A DNA stretch of 64,000 nucleotides from Cohnella abietis (GCF_004295585.1 NZ_AP019400.1:3818001-3882000); one strand, 5' to 3'. Positions 50,093-59,828 are shown, numbered from the stretch's first letter. Notes: generated by a model from the sequence alone, not told the origin. Translations and numbers: made by a program.

Positions 50093-53000
50093 TCATGTAT
50101 TGATGAAATTCAAAAATTGTAACATACGCTTCAGGATGACAACGCTTTGTGCACGGGAAGCGTCAGCCTTCGGATCAAACCTCGTGTCCGATACGCCTTG
50201 GATAATCCCTGTTTCTAATAGCTGCGCTGTCGCTTCTTCTGCCCAGCTCGATATGCTTTTACTGTCAGAAAATGCTTGTAATCCATTATCGTTATTCACC
50301 TTTAACGTTTTCCCGGAGATCGTCAATGCTCTTGCGATCATCGAAGCCATTTGCTCACGCGTAATACTGGCATTAGGCCTGAATGCCCCATCCTCAAAGC
50401 CTCCGATCAAACCGGATTGCTGAGCAGTACCCACCGCGCCCGCGTACCAATCTGAAGCTTTTACGTCCGTAAACGACTTAATTTGGCTTATCTCGGGCAA
50501 TCCGAGAGCACGTACAAGTAACGCCGCAAATTCGGCTCGGGTAACCTTCTCGTTTGGTGAGAATTGACCTTCAGACCGTCCATCAACGATCAGCTTGTTG
50601 GCCAGTAACTCAATATCCGCTTTCGCCCAATGTCCTTGTATATCGGAAAACTTTCGATCTAATTGAATAACCGTAAATGCGCCGTTAAGTGAAGAAAGGA
50701 TCGTCACGGTTCCATCTCTTGCAACCAGGGAAGGCACAAAGTGTAGCTTGTTGTTCGCATCTATCCAAACAGCTGTCGTTTGGTTCGGGTTGGCTGCTGC
50801 TGGAAGCTTAATCGTTCGTTGAGCTTTGTTGCCGTGCAAATTCTCGATAGCCCGTCCATCCGAATCCAAAGCATATACGATTGGATTGTCAATTAATGAA
50901 GTCGCGCCTAAACCCTTGATCGCTTCTTTCAAGGCGCTTCCAGTCACGATAGCAGATTCCGTGATTGTAAAAGTAAGAATCGATTCCTTCGATAATTGTC
51001 CGATCTCGCTTAAGGAAATGCTTAATCCGTTTCCATTCACAAAGACTTGAAGTTCCGCGTTTGGCTGCTCTTTAAGCTTTTGCAACAGTGGTGCAGTAGG
51101 CATGCTCACCTTCACTGCCTCGCCCAGCCCGTTTATAGTGATTTGGGCTTTTGATTTATCGGATGTAAGCAGCTGCTGCAATTGCTCTTGCGTTAGTGAT
51201 AATCTTATCAAGGTTTGCCCGTCACTGTTCTTCTCAGTCGTGAATCTCACCGCTGTTGAAACGTCGCCGAGTATTATATTTTTCGTAGTCGGAGAATCTC
51301 CACTGGAAGCACTTGGCTTGATAATCAATGCTTCAAATGACTTGAGAGCAGCTTCCAGGATAGTTACTGCGTTGTCCAGCTGAGCTTGTGTATAGTGGTT
51401 CGCGTCATCGAAAATCACCTGCGCCGCATCAATCGCTGCTTTCAGAGTAGTCTGTGCGATTCTGGATGTCTGTCCTACGCCCGTACCTTGGGGATGAGCT
51501 AGCATTGTCTGTTTGGCACTAGACAATGCAGCTTCCAGTAGTGTAGCACTGCCTGCTGGGATCAGTGTAGCCTTGAACGTGTCGATTGCAGTCTCCAATT
51601 TTGTGACGGTTTCATTTAATTGTTCTTGCGTGTAAAGAGCAGCGTCATCGAATATTTTTTTCGCTGCATCAATTGCAACTTGTAGATTAGCTCTACCTGC
51701 CGCCGATGCTTGTCCGACATTCGTCCCTTCTGTATGTGTCGTTAGTGCTTGCTTTGCGGCATCTAACGAGTCTTCCAAATCCGAAGGATCACCTGCTAGG
51801 ATAATCGTAGTATTGAACCCATCAAGTGCAGTCTCCAATTTTGTGACGGCTTCATCCAATTGTTCTTGCGTGTAAAGAGTAGCGTCATTGAATATGTCTT
51901 GCGCTGCATCAATGGCAGATTGCAGATGAGCTCTATCTGCTGCCGATGCTTGTCCAACATTCTTCCCTTCTGTATGAGTCGTCAGTGCTTGCTTAGCTGC
52001 ATCTAACGAGTCTTCCAAATCCGAAGGATCACCTGCTAGGATAATTGTAGCCTCGAACGCCTGAATCGCCGTTCTCAATGTACCTACCGCATTATCTAAT
52101 TGCCCTTGCGTGTAATCAGCTGCTTGCGTAAACACCTGTTGTGCCGCACTTATTGCGGTTTGCAAAACAGTACGGTCGCTTGCCGATGCCTGACCTACGT
52201 CCGTCCCTTGAGGATGAGCCGTCAACTTCTGATTCGCATCCGTCAGCGCTGTTCCCAATGTTGCCGGATCACCTGCTAGGATAATCGTAGCCTCGAACGC
52301 TTGAATTGCCGTCCTCAATGTACCTACCGCATTATCTAATTGATCTTGCGTGTAATTGGCGGCTTGTGTAAATACCTGCTGCCCAACACTTATTGCGGTT
52401 TGCAGAACAGTACGGTCGCTTGCAGACGTCTGCCCTACGTCCGTTCCTTGCGGATGAGCCGTCAATTTCTGATTCGCATCCGTCAGTGCTGTTCCCAATG
52501 CTACTGGATTGCCAGCAGGGATAATCGTAGCCTCGAACGCTTGAATTGCCGTCCTCAATGTACCTACCGCATTATCTAATTGATCTTGCGTGTAATTGGC
52601 GGCTTGTGTAAATACCTGCTGCCCAACACTTATTGCGGTTTGCAGAACAGTACGGTCGCTTGCAGACGTCTGCCCTACGTCCGTCCCTTGAGGATGAGCC
52701 GCTAACTTCTTATTTGCATCAATCAGCGCTGTTCCCAATGCTGCTGGATTGCCAGCAGGGATAATCGTAGCCTCAAACGCCTGAATCGCCGCCCTCAATG
52801 TTCCTACCTCATTATCTATTTGCCCTTGCGTGTAATTAGCGGCTTGTGTGAACACCTGTTGCCCAGCATTTATAGCGGTTTGCAGAACAGTACGATCACT
52901 TGCCGATGCCTGACCTACGCCCGTCCCTTGAGGATGAGCCGTCAACTTCTGATTCGCATCCGTCAGCGCCGTTCCTAATGCTGCCGGATTCCCAGCAGTT

Positions 53001-54913
53001 ATTATTGCCGCCTCAAACGTCAGAATTGCCGATCTCAATGCACTAACCGCACTATCCAATTGGGTCTGAGTATTATTAGCGGCTTGATTAAACACCTGCT
53101 GTGCCGTATTAATCGCTGTTTGCAACGCGGTACGAACGCTCACCGACGCTTGCCCTACTCCCGTCCCTTGAGGATGAGCCGTCAACTTCTGATTCGCATC
53201 CGTCAGCGCCGTTCCTAATGCTGCCGGATTCCCAGCAGTTATTATTGCCGCCTCAAACGTCAGAATTGCCGATCTCAATGCACTAACCGCACTATCCAAT
53301 TGGGCCTGAGTATTATTAGCGGCTTGATTAAATACCTGCTGTGCCGTAGTAATCGCTGTTTGCAACGCGGTACGGACGCTCGCCGACGCCTGCCCTACTC
53401 CCGTACCTTGAGGATGATCCGTCAGCTTCTGGTTAGCATCAGTCAGTGCTGTTCCCAATGCTGCCGGATTCCCAGCAGTTATTATTGCCGCTTCAAACGT
53501 TTGTTGAGCCGATCTCAATGCACTAACCGCACTATCCAATTGAGTCTGAGTATTATTAGCGGCTTGATTAAACACCTGTTGTGCCGTATTTATCGCTGTT
53601 TGCAAGGTAGTACGGACGCTCGCCGACGTCTGCCCAACTCCCGTCCCTTGAGGATGAGCTGTAAGCTTCTGATTCGCATCCGTAAGCGCTGTTCCCAATG
53701 CTGCTGGATTACCGGCAGGGATGAACGTACTTTGAAACGTCTGAATTGCCGCTTGTAAAATGCCAGTAGTGGCATCCAGTTCATCTTGTCTATAATTGGA
53801 CGCTTGATTGAATACTTGCTGTGCCGCACCAATAGAGGTTTGCAAGGCAGAACGATCGGCAGCCGAAGTCTGTCCCACACCCGTACCTTGGGGATGATCT
53901 ATTAGCGCTTGATTCGCAATTGCCAATGCAGCGCTCAACGTCGCCGGATTGCCGGCCGGGACAATTAAGGCTTCGAACGACTGAATAGCCGCACCTATCG
54001 CGTTAGCGGGCGCAGTAAGATCACTTGACACTGTCGCTCCCGTGATACCATTGACGAAAGACTTAGCGTTGTCGAGTGCTGCTCTCAAGTCACTGAGAGC
54101 ATTCGCTGGTACTTGTCCTGCACCCGCTCCAGGGATACGAGTTGTTAACAACTGCTTGGCCTTGCCCATTGCCCGAAACAACGTCTTTCCGTCCACAAAT
54201 TCGTGCCCATTGCTCGACGCGTAGCTTTGTGCAGGGGAACCTGCTATCCCGAATATCTTTAGAGGACCGGGATTTAAGGAGAATATATTATCTCCCATCT
54301 CTGTCGACTCGCCTAATATGGTTACACTTGTCAGAAAGTTTTGCTCGAATGCATTAGTTCCAATCTTCGTCATACTATCCGGGATCACTACGCTTGTAAG
54401 CAAATTACTGCTAAAAGAGCCCCCAGCAATATTCGTTATACTTTCCGGAAAATGCACTTTAGTGAGTTTATTCATATAGAATGCATATGACCCTACCGTC
54501 ATAAATCCGTCTGGGAAGACTATGCTAGTCAGCTTGTTTCCTTCAAATGAGCTACTCGAGAGCGTCTTCAAATTCTTCGGGAGATTTACTGTCGTAAGGG
54601 AGCCATAACGAAACGCATAGCGACCGATACTCGTGATGCTGTCCGGAAAGATGACGTTGGTAATTCCCTTTCCATCGAATACCCCATTTCCATCGGGTAC
54701 TAATGGATTAGCGAGGCTCGTAACCGGATAACCGCCCAAAGTCGCAGGTATTGTGATATCCTTCTCTACTCCCGTATAAGCAGTAATCGACGCACTGCCC
54801 CCGTTTGCCGAAAATGTATAATCCGTGTCGTCCGCATACGCATGTCCAATATGTGATAATGACGATCCTAATATTAGTAAAGCAATTAATAAAGATAGCG
54901 TTGTTTTTTTCAT
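50093..54913 (-). CDS. Giant SLH-anchored surface protein with BspA-type LRR and eleven FIVAR-like repeats
   Basis: The 1606-residue protein has a signal peptide (MKKTTLSLLIALLILGSSLS, cleaved after HAYA). Residues ~30-230 form a BspA/LRR_5-type domain (SITSIGRYAFRYGSLTTVNL pattern). A diverged helical unit and eleven 80-residue helical repeats follow, about residues 319-1198 (AGNPAALGTALTDANQKL ... GVGQASASVRTALQTAI). They resemble FIVAR modules that extend adhesins. Next come a beta-rich region and three SLH domains (~1421-1606: FSDIQGHWAKADIELLANK; FTDVKASDWYAGAVG; FSDSKSISSWAEEA) that bind pyruvylated cell-wall polymer. AGGAGA precedes the ATG. It is probably an adhesin or stalk; the ligand is unknown. 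Confidence 0.92.
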   Translation of the reverse strand: MKKTTLSLLIALLILGSSLSHIGHAYADDTDYTFSANGGSASITAYTGVEKDITIPATLGGYPVTSLANPLVPDGNGVFDGKGITNVIFPDSITSIGRYAFRYGSLTTVNLPKNLKTLSSSSFEGNKLTSIVFPDGFMTVGSYAFYMNKLTKVHFPESITNIAGGSFSSNLLTSVVIPDSMTKIGTNAFEQNFLTSVTILGESTEMGDNIFSLNPGPLKIFGIAGSPAQSYASSNGHEFVDGKTLFRAMGKAKQLLTTRIPGAGAGQVPANALSDLRAALDNAKSFVNGITGATVSSDLTAPANAIGAAIQSFEALIVPAGNPATLSAALAIANQALIDHPQGTGVGQTSAADRSALQTSIGAAQQVFNQASNYRQDELDATTGILQAAIQTFQSTFIPAGNPAALGTALTDANQKLTAHPQGTGVGQTSASVRTTLQTAINTAQQVFNQAANNTQTQLDSAVSALRSAQQTFEAAIITAGNPAALGTALTDANQKLTDHPQGTGVGQASASVRTALQTAITTAQQVFNQAANNTQAQLDSAVSALRSAILTFEAAIITAGNPAALGTALTDANQKLTAHPQGTGVGQASVSVRTALQTAINTAQQVFNQAANNTQTQLDSAVSALRSAILTFEAAIITAGNPAALGTALTDANQKLTAHPQGTGVGQASASDRTVLQTAINAGQQVFTQAANYTQGQIDNEVGTLRAAIQAFEATIIPAGNPAALGTALIDANKKLAAHPQGTDVGQTSASDRTVLQTAISVGQQVFTQAANYTQDQLDNAVGTLRTAIQAFEATIIPAGNPVALGTALTDANQKLTAHPQGTDVGQTSASDRTVLQTAISVGQQVFTQAANYTQDQLDNAVGTLRTAIQAFEATIILAGDPATLGTALTDANQKLTAHPQGTDVGQASASDRTVLQTAISAAQQVFTQAADYTQGQLDNAVGTLRTAIQAFEATIILAGDPSDLEDSLDAAKQALTTHTEGKNVGQASAADRAHLQSAIDAAQDIFNDATLYTQEQLDEAVTKLETALDGFNTTIILAGDPSDLEDSLDAAKQALTTHTEGTNVGQASAAGRANLQVAIDAAKKIFDDAALYTQEQLNETVTKLETAIDTFKATLIPAGSATLLEAALSSAKQTMLAHPQGTGVGQTSRIAQTTLKAAIDAAQVIFDDANHYTQAQLDNAVTILEAALKSFEALIIKPSASSGDSPTTKNIILGDVSTAVRFTTEKNSDGQTLIRLSLTQEQLQQLLTSDKSKAQITINGLGEAVKVSMPTAPLLQKLKEQPNAELQVFVNGNGLSISLSEIGQLSKESILTFTITESAIVTGSALKEAIKGLGATSLIDNPIVYALDSDGRAIENLHGNKAQRTIKLPAAANPNQTTAVWIDANNKLHFVPSLVARDGTVTILSSLNGAFTVIQLDRKFSDIQGHWAKADIELLANKLIVDGRSEGQFSPNEKVTRAEFAALLVRALGLPEISQIKSFTDVKASDWYAGAVGTAQQSGLIGGFEDGAFRPNASITREQMASMIARALTISGKTLKVNNDNGLQAFSDSKSISSWAEEATAQLLETGIIQGVSDTRFDPKADASRAQSVVILKRMLQFLNFINT
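51317..53957 (-). repeat. Eleven 240-bp tandem repeats inside the SLH-protein gene
   Basis: Each unit encodes 80 residues. Neighbouring copies, notably those at about 52020-52740 and 52980-53460, are almost identical at the DNA level, pointing to recent duplication or gene conversion. Copy number may vary between strains. Confidence 0.92.
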
Positions 54914-55021
54914 GAACAGTTCTCCTTTCTCAAATAGAGGAATCTAGATTGTTAAATGAAAGCCACCTTTTAGTATACATAAGGCCAATAAAAGAATAAT
55001 GAAAGAATTCGTATAAGAATA

Positions 55022-55061
55022 GACAAAAACCGCGGAGCATCAAGCCTTCGCGGTTTTTGTC
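55022..55061 (-). terminator. Intrinsic terminator of the NAD(P)-binding protein gene
   Basis: GACAAAAACCGCG pairs with CGCGGTTTTTGTC over 13 perfect base pairs around a 14-base loop. Confidence 0.85.
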
Positions 55062-55097
55062 TACTAGCATTTTTTTTTGTTATTTGTTGAATTGGTT

Positions 55098-55784
55098 TCA
55101 TTTTGACTTGGATTGGACGAGTTTAACTACATCTGTACTTCTTAAGATGTGCTCCCCATACCCTCTATGAACCACTTCAATCATGGCTTGGCCTAGCTCC
55201 CGTAAGGTAATTACATGTCTCGGAAACAGTCTGCGCAGGATAGGATACGCCCAAGAGAACAAACCATAAAAGCGATGTGTTCTTTTTAAACCTTTAGTTG
55301 GGTGCATGTAGCTAGGACGGAACATATAAGCACCTTTGAATGGCAGCTGTAGAAGATGATTCTCTGTCCTTCCTTTCACGCGAGCCCACATGCTTTTTCC
55401 CTTCTCGGTACTATCCGTTCCTTCACCAGTTACGTAACAGAAAACCATCTCAGGATTTAAGCTAGCAAGATGACCTGCCACATACATAGTCAAATCGTAG
55501 GTTACTCTGGTGTAGGTAGCTTCATTCATACCAACAGAAGACACACCTAGACAGTAAAAGCAGGCATTGTATCCCCTTAACTCCGCTTTAATGGAAGAAA
55601 GATCAAACAAATCAGCATGCACAATTTCCGTTAGCTTGGGATGCTCTACTCCGCTAGGTTTGCGATTAATTAAAAGTACTTTTTCTACGTCTGAGTCCAT
55701 AAGGCATTCATGTAAGACACCTTCTCCGACCATACCTGTAGCTCCTGTAATAATAACTCTGATTTTTTCCTTTTGCTTATTCAT
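55098..55784 (-). CDS. NAD(P)-binding epimerase-like protein (atypical SDR, HTATIP2-like)
   Basis: The 228-residue protein has the Rossmann motif VIITGATGMVGEGVLHECL, NRKPSGVEHPKLTEIVHADL, the segment ACFYCLGVSSVGMNEATYTR and YRPSYMHP-like FRPSYMHPTKG near the end, like HTATIP2/YwnB-type oxidoreductases. It binds NAD(P); the reaction is unknown. GGAGA precedes the ATG. The upstream TetR gene in the same direction and shared boxes at 55811-55835 and 56437-56456 suggest repression by that protein. Confidence 0.9.
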   Translation of the reverse strand: MNKQKEKIRVIITGATGMVGEGVLHECLMDSDVEKVLLINRKPSGVEHPKLTEIVHADLFDLSSIKAELRGYNACFYCLGVSSVGMNEATYTRVTYDLTMYVAGHLASLNPEMVFCYVTGEGTDSTEKGKSMWARVKGRTENHLLQLPFKGAYMFRPSYMHPTKGLKRTHRFYGLFSWAYPILRRLFPRHVITLRELGQAMIEVVHRGYGEHILRSTDVVKLVQSKSK

Positions 55785-55810
55785 AAAAAGTCTCCTTTAT
55801 TTGTTTTCTA

Positions 55811-55835
55811 TAATAACTGTTCGTTCGTTTATTAT
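55811..55835 (-). promoter_or_regulatory. TetR-type operator, copy 1
   Basis: On the minus strand TAATAAACGAACGAACAGTT closely matches TAATAAACGATCGTTCGGTT before the TetR gene (16 of 20 positions). It lies 30-50 bases upstream of the NAD(P)-binding protein start. Confidence 0.6.
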
Positions 55836-55855
55836 AAGACAAAGCCAGAAACCAT

Positions 55856-56428
55856 CTACAAACGTATGGCATCCCAGCTCATAGTTATAACTTGCTGCAA
55901 ATTCACTTCATTAGCTTCTAATTGCCCTTTGTAATGCGCCCTAGCCAGCTGTGTGATAGGAAAATAGCAAAAGGTGAGTAAAACTAAAGTATCGAAGGGC
56001 TTTATCTCTCCTATTTCCTTACCCTTCTCCATTATTTCAAATAGTGGTCCAAACATTGATGAGGTATCGCCAAGTGATAATTTTTCTATTAACGGTGAAG
56101 TCGCGAACTGCTCTAAGAAAAAGAAATAGTCTTTGTTGTTCATAATGAACTTCATTGAGTTCCGCATGAACCTTTCACACAATGCTTGTGTAGACAAAGT
56201 ACCATCGAGCCCATCAATCATCTGCTGGCTCATCTTCTCTTTCACTCTTTTATAGAGTTTACCGAACATGTCCTCCTTATTTTCAAAATATACGTAAATC
56301 GTAGCTGAAGAAACATTCGCTCGTTTGGCAATCTTGGACATCGAAATATCCGAAAATCCTATTTCATTCAACAATTGAATCGTGGCTTCAAAAATAGCTT
56401 CGCTTTTATTCTCATCTTTATGTCTCAT
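55856..56428 (-). CDS. TetR/AcrR-family regulator
   Basis: The 190-residue protein has the TetR N-terminal domain (AIFEATIQLLNEIGFSDISM, then IAKRANVSSATIYVYFENKE) and a TetR_C-type helical sensor. It probably represses itself and the NAD(P)-binding protein gene 71 bases downstream, as a matching palindrome-like box lies before each. The ribosome binding site is weak. Confidence 0.93.
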   Translation of the reverse strand: MRHKDENKSEAIFEATIQLLNEIGFSDISMSKIAKRANVSSATIYVYFENKEDMFGKLYKRVKEKMSQQMIDGLDGTLSTQALCERFMRNSMKFIMNNKDYFFFLEQFATSPLIEKLSLGDTSSMFGPLFEIMEKGKEIGEIKPFDTLVLLTFCYFPITQLARAHYKGQLEANEVNLQQVITMSWDAIRL

Positions 56429-56436
56429 GTTTCTAT

Positions 56437-56456
56437 AATAAACGATCGTTCGGTTA
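56437..56456 (-). promoter_or_regulatory. TetR-type operator, copy 2
   Basis: AACGATCGTT, a perfect 10-bp palindrome within the minus-strand sequence TAATAAACGATCGTTCGGTT, lies 9-28 bases before the TetR start codon. Confidence 0.6.
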
Positions 56457-56523
56457 AAATCAATATTAGCGTAGCAATACTTTCTGTATTAACACTGATC
56501 TCTTCAATCCTTATTCTGGATCA

Positions 56524-56868
56524 TCAATCCTTGTTCTGGTTCTTTACTCCCCACTCACACAACCCTTCCAGAACGGGCAATAAGCTTTCCACTTTCTCAG
56601 TAAGACTGTATTCGACTTTTGGGGGAATTTGAGGATATTCTGTCCGTTTTACCATGCCATCTGCTTCCAATTCTTTAAGCTGTGAGCTTAACATTTTATA
56701 TGTAATAACTCCTATCTGTCTCTTCAGATCATTAAAGCGAACCGGTTGGTTTTCAGCTAGGAGGTAAATAATAACCATTTTCCACTTGCCTCCAATAACC
56801 GATAATGTATACCCAAAAGGCGTATCTTGAATATTTTTAACCTTGCCTTTAAATTCAGCCATACTCAT
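56524..56868 (-). CDS. HxlR-family transcriptional regulator
   Basis: The 114-residue winged-helix protein has PFGYTLSVIGGKWKMVIIYL, RFNDLKRQIGVITYKMLSSQ and KRTEYPQIPPKVEYSLTEKV, diagnostic of HxlR. The usual N-terminal sensor cysteine (CP motif before the helix) is absent: the position reads DTPFGYT. It is divergent from the broken arginase-family gene, and the palindrome at 56945-56961 between them is a likely operator. Confidence 0.92.
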   Translation of the reverse strand: MSMAEFKGKVKNIQDTPFGYTLSVIGGKWKMVIIYLLAENQPVRFNDLKRQIGVITYKMLSSQLKELEADGMVKRTEYPQIPPKVEYSLTEKVESLLPVLEGLCEWGVKNQNKD

Positions 56869-56944
56869 GATTGCACTACCCTTTCTGAAAGTACCTACCT
56901 ATAAAGTGCATACTTTTTTTATGTATCTTTACATTCTATACTAG

Positions 56945-56961
56945 CTTTACTTTAAGTAAAG
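56945..56961. promoter_or_regulatory. 17-bp palindrome before the arginase-family gene
   Basis: CTTTACTTTAAGTAAAG has perfect 8-bp arms and overlaps the ribosome binding site region of the gene at 56973. HxlR regulators bind such sequences next to their divergent targets. Confidence 0.5.
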
Positions 56962-56972
56962 GAGATAAAAAA

Positions 56973-57619
56973 ATGACTAAACAAACAATACGCTTGCTGA
57001 TGCCGCAATGGCAAGGTGGAAATAACCCTAACTACTCTTTTGGAGCCGAGCTGCTTGCTTGGTTAGCTCCTGACAATGATCAGCCCCTTATTCAAGTTCC
57101 CGTTCAAGCTTATAATGGGACTCCGCTTGAAAACCAGAATGGTATATATGGAAGAAAGCAGCTACTTGCGCAATTAGAGGCTGCTCGTCATGCGCCAAAC
57201 ATGTGAAAATCCCTCTTAAACCTGAAAATGTCTTTATCGCTGGACTAGAAGTTCCTACAGAACAAGATACTGAAATCATTCAAAGATTAGGTATTAAAAC
57301 TGCTGGAACCAGTGAATTAATAAACAGCACTGAACCTCTAAAAAATGGGATTAAAAAAAGTAACATTAAGCACCTAGCTATTCACATTGATCTAGATGTT
57401 CTTGACCCAAAGGCATTTCGTTCTTTATTATTCGCCAATCCTGGATCATCTTATGAATTTTCTGCTGCTGGAACTATGCAGATACCACAGCTCCTTAATC
57501 TGATTAAAGAGCTGTCTGAAGAAACAGATGTAGTTGGATTAGGGATAACGGAGCATATGCCGTGGGATTCTATTAACTTGAAGAACCTGCTTGGAGAAAT
57601 AACTATATTAAATGGGTAA
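56973..57619 (+). pseudogene. Arginase-family gene broken by internal deletion
   Basis: Codons from 56973 give the N-terminal part (IRLLMPQWQGGNNPNYSFGA ... GRKQLLAQLEAARHA) and stop at 57206. A second frame from 57203 gives the C-terminal part (IPLKPENVFIAGLEVPTEQD, HIDLDVLDPKAFRS, VVGLGITEHMP). The middle third, which should carry the GGDC and DAHPD manganese-binding motifs, is missing and the two parts are in different frames. Only the last metal motif (DLDVLDP) remains, so no active ureohydrolase can be made. Confidence 0.82.
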
Positions 57620-57673
57620 TGTCATTCACGAAATGATAATAAAATAACAATTTGCTTAATCAAAAAAATAGAA

Positions 57674-57695
57674 AACCCGAGCCTTTGCACGGGTT
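57674..57695 (-). terminator. Intrinsic terminator of the collagen-like gene
   Basis: AACCCG and CGGGTT with an inner GC pair form the stem; on the minus strand it is followed by TTTCTATTTTTTT. Confidence 0.75.
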
Positions 57696-57729
57696 CTCTT
57701 ACATTTAATGTTTGTCTTCTGAAAGGGCT

Positions 57730-58473
57730 CTATGCGATTTGAATGATAATAAGGTGCGCTGAGACAGGTCTTGTTCCTCCAGCAATAGGAGTCATCGTTA
57801 GTGCAGTGGAATTGCCAGCAGGATTTCTTACAGTAATTATTGAGTTAATGACTGTCGTTTGTAAGAGAGCCATTCCTGCCATCTGAGTAGTACCTGTTGC
57901 TCGCCCAATTACAGAAGAAGCTACGTCAGCGCCATTAAGAGTCAACAACACTTGGCCCGCTTCTGTTACACTGCACTGAAATAAAACCTGATAAGTGCCT
58001 ATTGTAGATAAGTTAAACGTACTCGCACTCGTTCGGAAAATAGTTGTTCCACTAGTGGGTCCATCTTGCGGAAAACTTACGTCAGTGCCTGGGGCAACTG
58101 TTGCGGCATTATCAGGAGGCATTAACGCAAAGAAATCTGCAAAGCTTAATACGCCTCCAGCAGTTCCCGTTGGTCCTGTTGCTCCTGTAGAACCTGTAGA
58201 TCCCGTAGCACCAGCACCAGTTGCACCTGCAGATCCCGTAGCACCATTTGCTCCCGCAGATCCCGTAGCGCCAGTAGCACCCGGAGATCCTGTAGCACCA
58301 ATAGCACCTGCAGTTCCTGTAGCACCAGTAACACCCTGCAGACCTTGAGGGCCTTGGGGTCCGGGAGGACATGGGGGACAAATTCCCTGCGGACCTTGTG
58401 GACCTTGTGGACCTTGAGGGCCTTGAGGGCCTTGAGGGCCAGGAGGTCCCGGGGGACCTGGTAATCTACCCAT
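57730..58473 (-). CDS. Collagen-like exosporium glycoprotein (BclA-like)
   Basis: The ATG at 58473, eleven bases after AGGAG, gives 247 residues (a GTG at 58485 would touch it). Residues ~6-110 are Gly-X-Y triplets: first GPP/GPQ, then Thr/Ala-rich ([16 protein letters not shown]), the type that is O-glycosylated in exosporium filaments. The triplets are interrupted by GICPPCPPG with two cysteines (residues 32 and 35), which could cross-link the trimer. The ~130-residue C-terminal domain ([20 protein letters not shown]) is a BclA/TNF-like trimerisation head. Glycosyltransferases with basic tails lie 3-6 kb to the right. Confidence 0.9.
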   Translation of the reverse strand: MGRLPGPPGPPGPQGPQGPQGPQGPQGPQGICPPCPPGPQGPQGLQGVTGATGTAGAIGATGSPGATGATGSAGANGATGSAGATGAGATGSTGSTGATGPTGTAGGVLSFADFFALMPPDNAATVAPGTDVSFPQDGPTSGTTIFRTSASTFNLSTIGTYQVLFQCSVTEAGQVLLTLNGADVASSVIGRATGTTQMAGMALLQTTVINSIITVRNPAGNSTALTMTPIAGGTRPVSAHLIIIQIA

Positions 58474-58682
58474 CTTGCTAATCACTCCTTTTTTGGTTTG
58501 AGATTTTTACTCAAGTATCTCTCCATTTTTTATTCAAATCAGTTTATTCCAAATATTAGAAATTAGTGCAAATATCTATATACAAAAATTATTTCTATTC
58601 GATTGTATTGTTGTCCATGCACATCCATTTTCGTTACATACCCTATCATTACGACTCTTGATAAAAATGATGGAGGTAAATA

Positions 58683-59714
58683 ATGAATAATAGACGCGGT
58701 TTTGTAGGCATTATGGTTGCAAACCGTAATCAAAGGAAATATGTTCTTAAACAATATCTTCGATATAATACAACCGATATGAAATTATTCTGTTTCACTC
58801 CATCCTCTATTAACTGGGGACGAAACAGCATAATCGGACTTCATCGTTCAAATCGAAAATGGGTGTTAAGCAAATTTGCTTTCCCTCAAGTTGTTTACAA
58901 CCGTTGTTACAATACAGATCACATGTTAATCGAGCTTTTGGAGACGGTAATCGGTAAAAATAAATGTTTCAATCATATTAATCAACTCAACAAACATGAG
59001 ATTCATAATAGTTTAAGTAGAGAGCTTGTTAACTATTTGCCATTTACCGTTCCATACGACAAAGAGAACATCATTCATTTACTAGATCATTATAAAGTCC
59101 TTTACTTAAAACCCTGTTACGGAAATAAAGGGAAAGGTGTATATCGGTTGGAGATGATGAAATCAGGAAAAATTCACATTGCTCTCCACTATTTCACACC
59201 TCAAATCATTTTAAATGACGCCAAACAATTACAAGAAACCATACAACAACTAATCGGTTCCGCTCCTTATATCATTCAAGAAGGAATCGATATACGACAA
59301 TTGAACAATCAAAATTTTGATATCCGAGCCCTCGTACAGAAAAATAGTAAGGGAATATGGTCTATAACGAATATAATCAGCCGGATTGCTTATAAAGGCA
59401 GTTACAATACAAGCATCTGTGAGAAAGCATGTTTAACAGTGGACTTGTTCAATCATTTGTTCCCGCACGAAAAGGCTTCTTCGATCATTGGCTTGATCCA
59501 CGCTTTAAGTTTAAAAACCGCAAAAACAATAGATACAACAAGCAACTACCATTTAGGCGAGTTTAGCGCAGATTTTGCTTTAGACAACAACGAACATCTT
59601 TGGATAATTGAACTTAACGGACAACCACAAAAAGATATATATAATGAATTTTACAAACAAAATGCAGTTTATAAGCGACCGATACAATATGCTCAATATC
59701 TGTGCACTAACTGA
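58683..59714 (+). CDS. YheC/YheD-like ATP-grasp, endospore coat-associated protein
   Basis: The 343-residue protein opens RRGFVGIMVANRNQRKYVLK and contains the ATP-grasp elements LYLKPCYGNKGKGVYRLEMM, FDIRALVQKN and GEFSADFALDNNEHLWIIELNGQP (metal-binding end). YheC/YheD proteins occur in spore formers and are coat associated; their ligase product is unknown. GGAGG precedes the ATG. CATACCCTA at 58637-58645 resembles a sigma-K -10 box, although the -35 is poor. It is divergent from the collagen-like gene. Confidence 0.88.
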   Translation: MNNRRGFVGIMVANRNQRKYVLKQYLRYNTTDMKLFCFTPSSINWGRNSIIGLHRSNRKWVLSKFAFPQVVYNRCYNTDHMLIELLETVIGKNKCFNHINQLNKHEIHNSLSRELVNYLPFTVPYDKENIIHLLDHYKVLYLKPCYGNKGKGVYRLEMMKSGKIHIALHYFTPQIILNDAKQLQETIQQLIGSAPYIIQEGIDIRQLNNQNFDIRALVQKNSKGIWSITNIISRIAYKGSYNTSICEKACLTVDLFNHLFPHEKASSIIGLIHALSLKTAKTIDTTSNYHLGEFSADFALDNNEHLWIIELNGQPQKDIYNEFYKQNAVYKRPIQYAQYLCTN

Positions 59715-59828
59715 TGATTACTTTTATTGATGGTCTAGTATATGGATTGAGGCTTGGCAGGGTTACTCGCCTTATCCTTAATAAATCTAGAATTCTATCT
59801 TATTCAAGTATTCTGCCATTGCTTCAGG

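Noticed and set aside
53300..53758. 152-codon plus-strand frame inside the SLH-protein gene
   Set aside because: Antisense shadow of the tandem repeats; the minus-strand frame has signal peptide and SLH domains.
57995..58348. 117-codon frame opposite the collagen-like gene
   Set aside because: Proline/valine-rich shadow of Gly-X-Y codons, no ribosome binding site.
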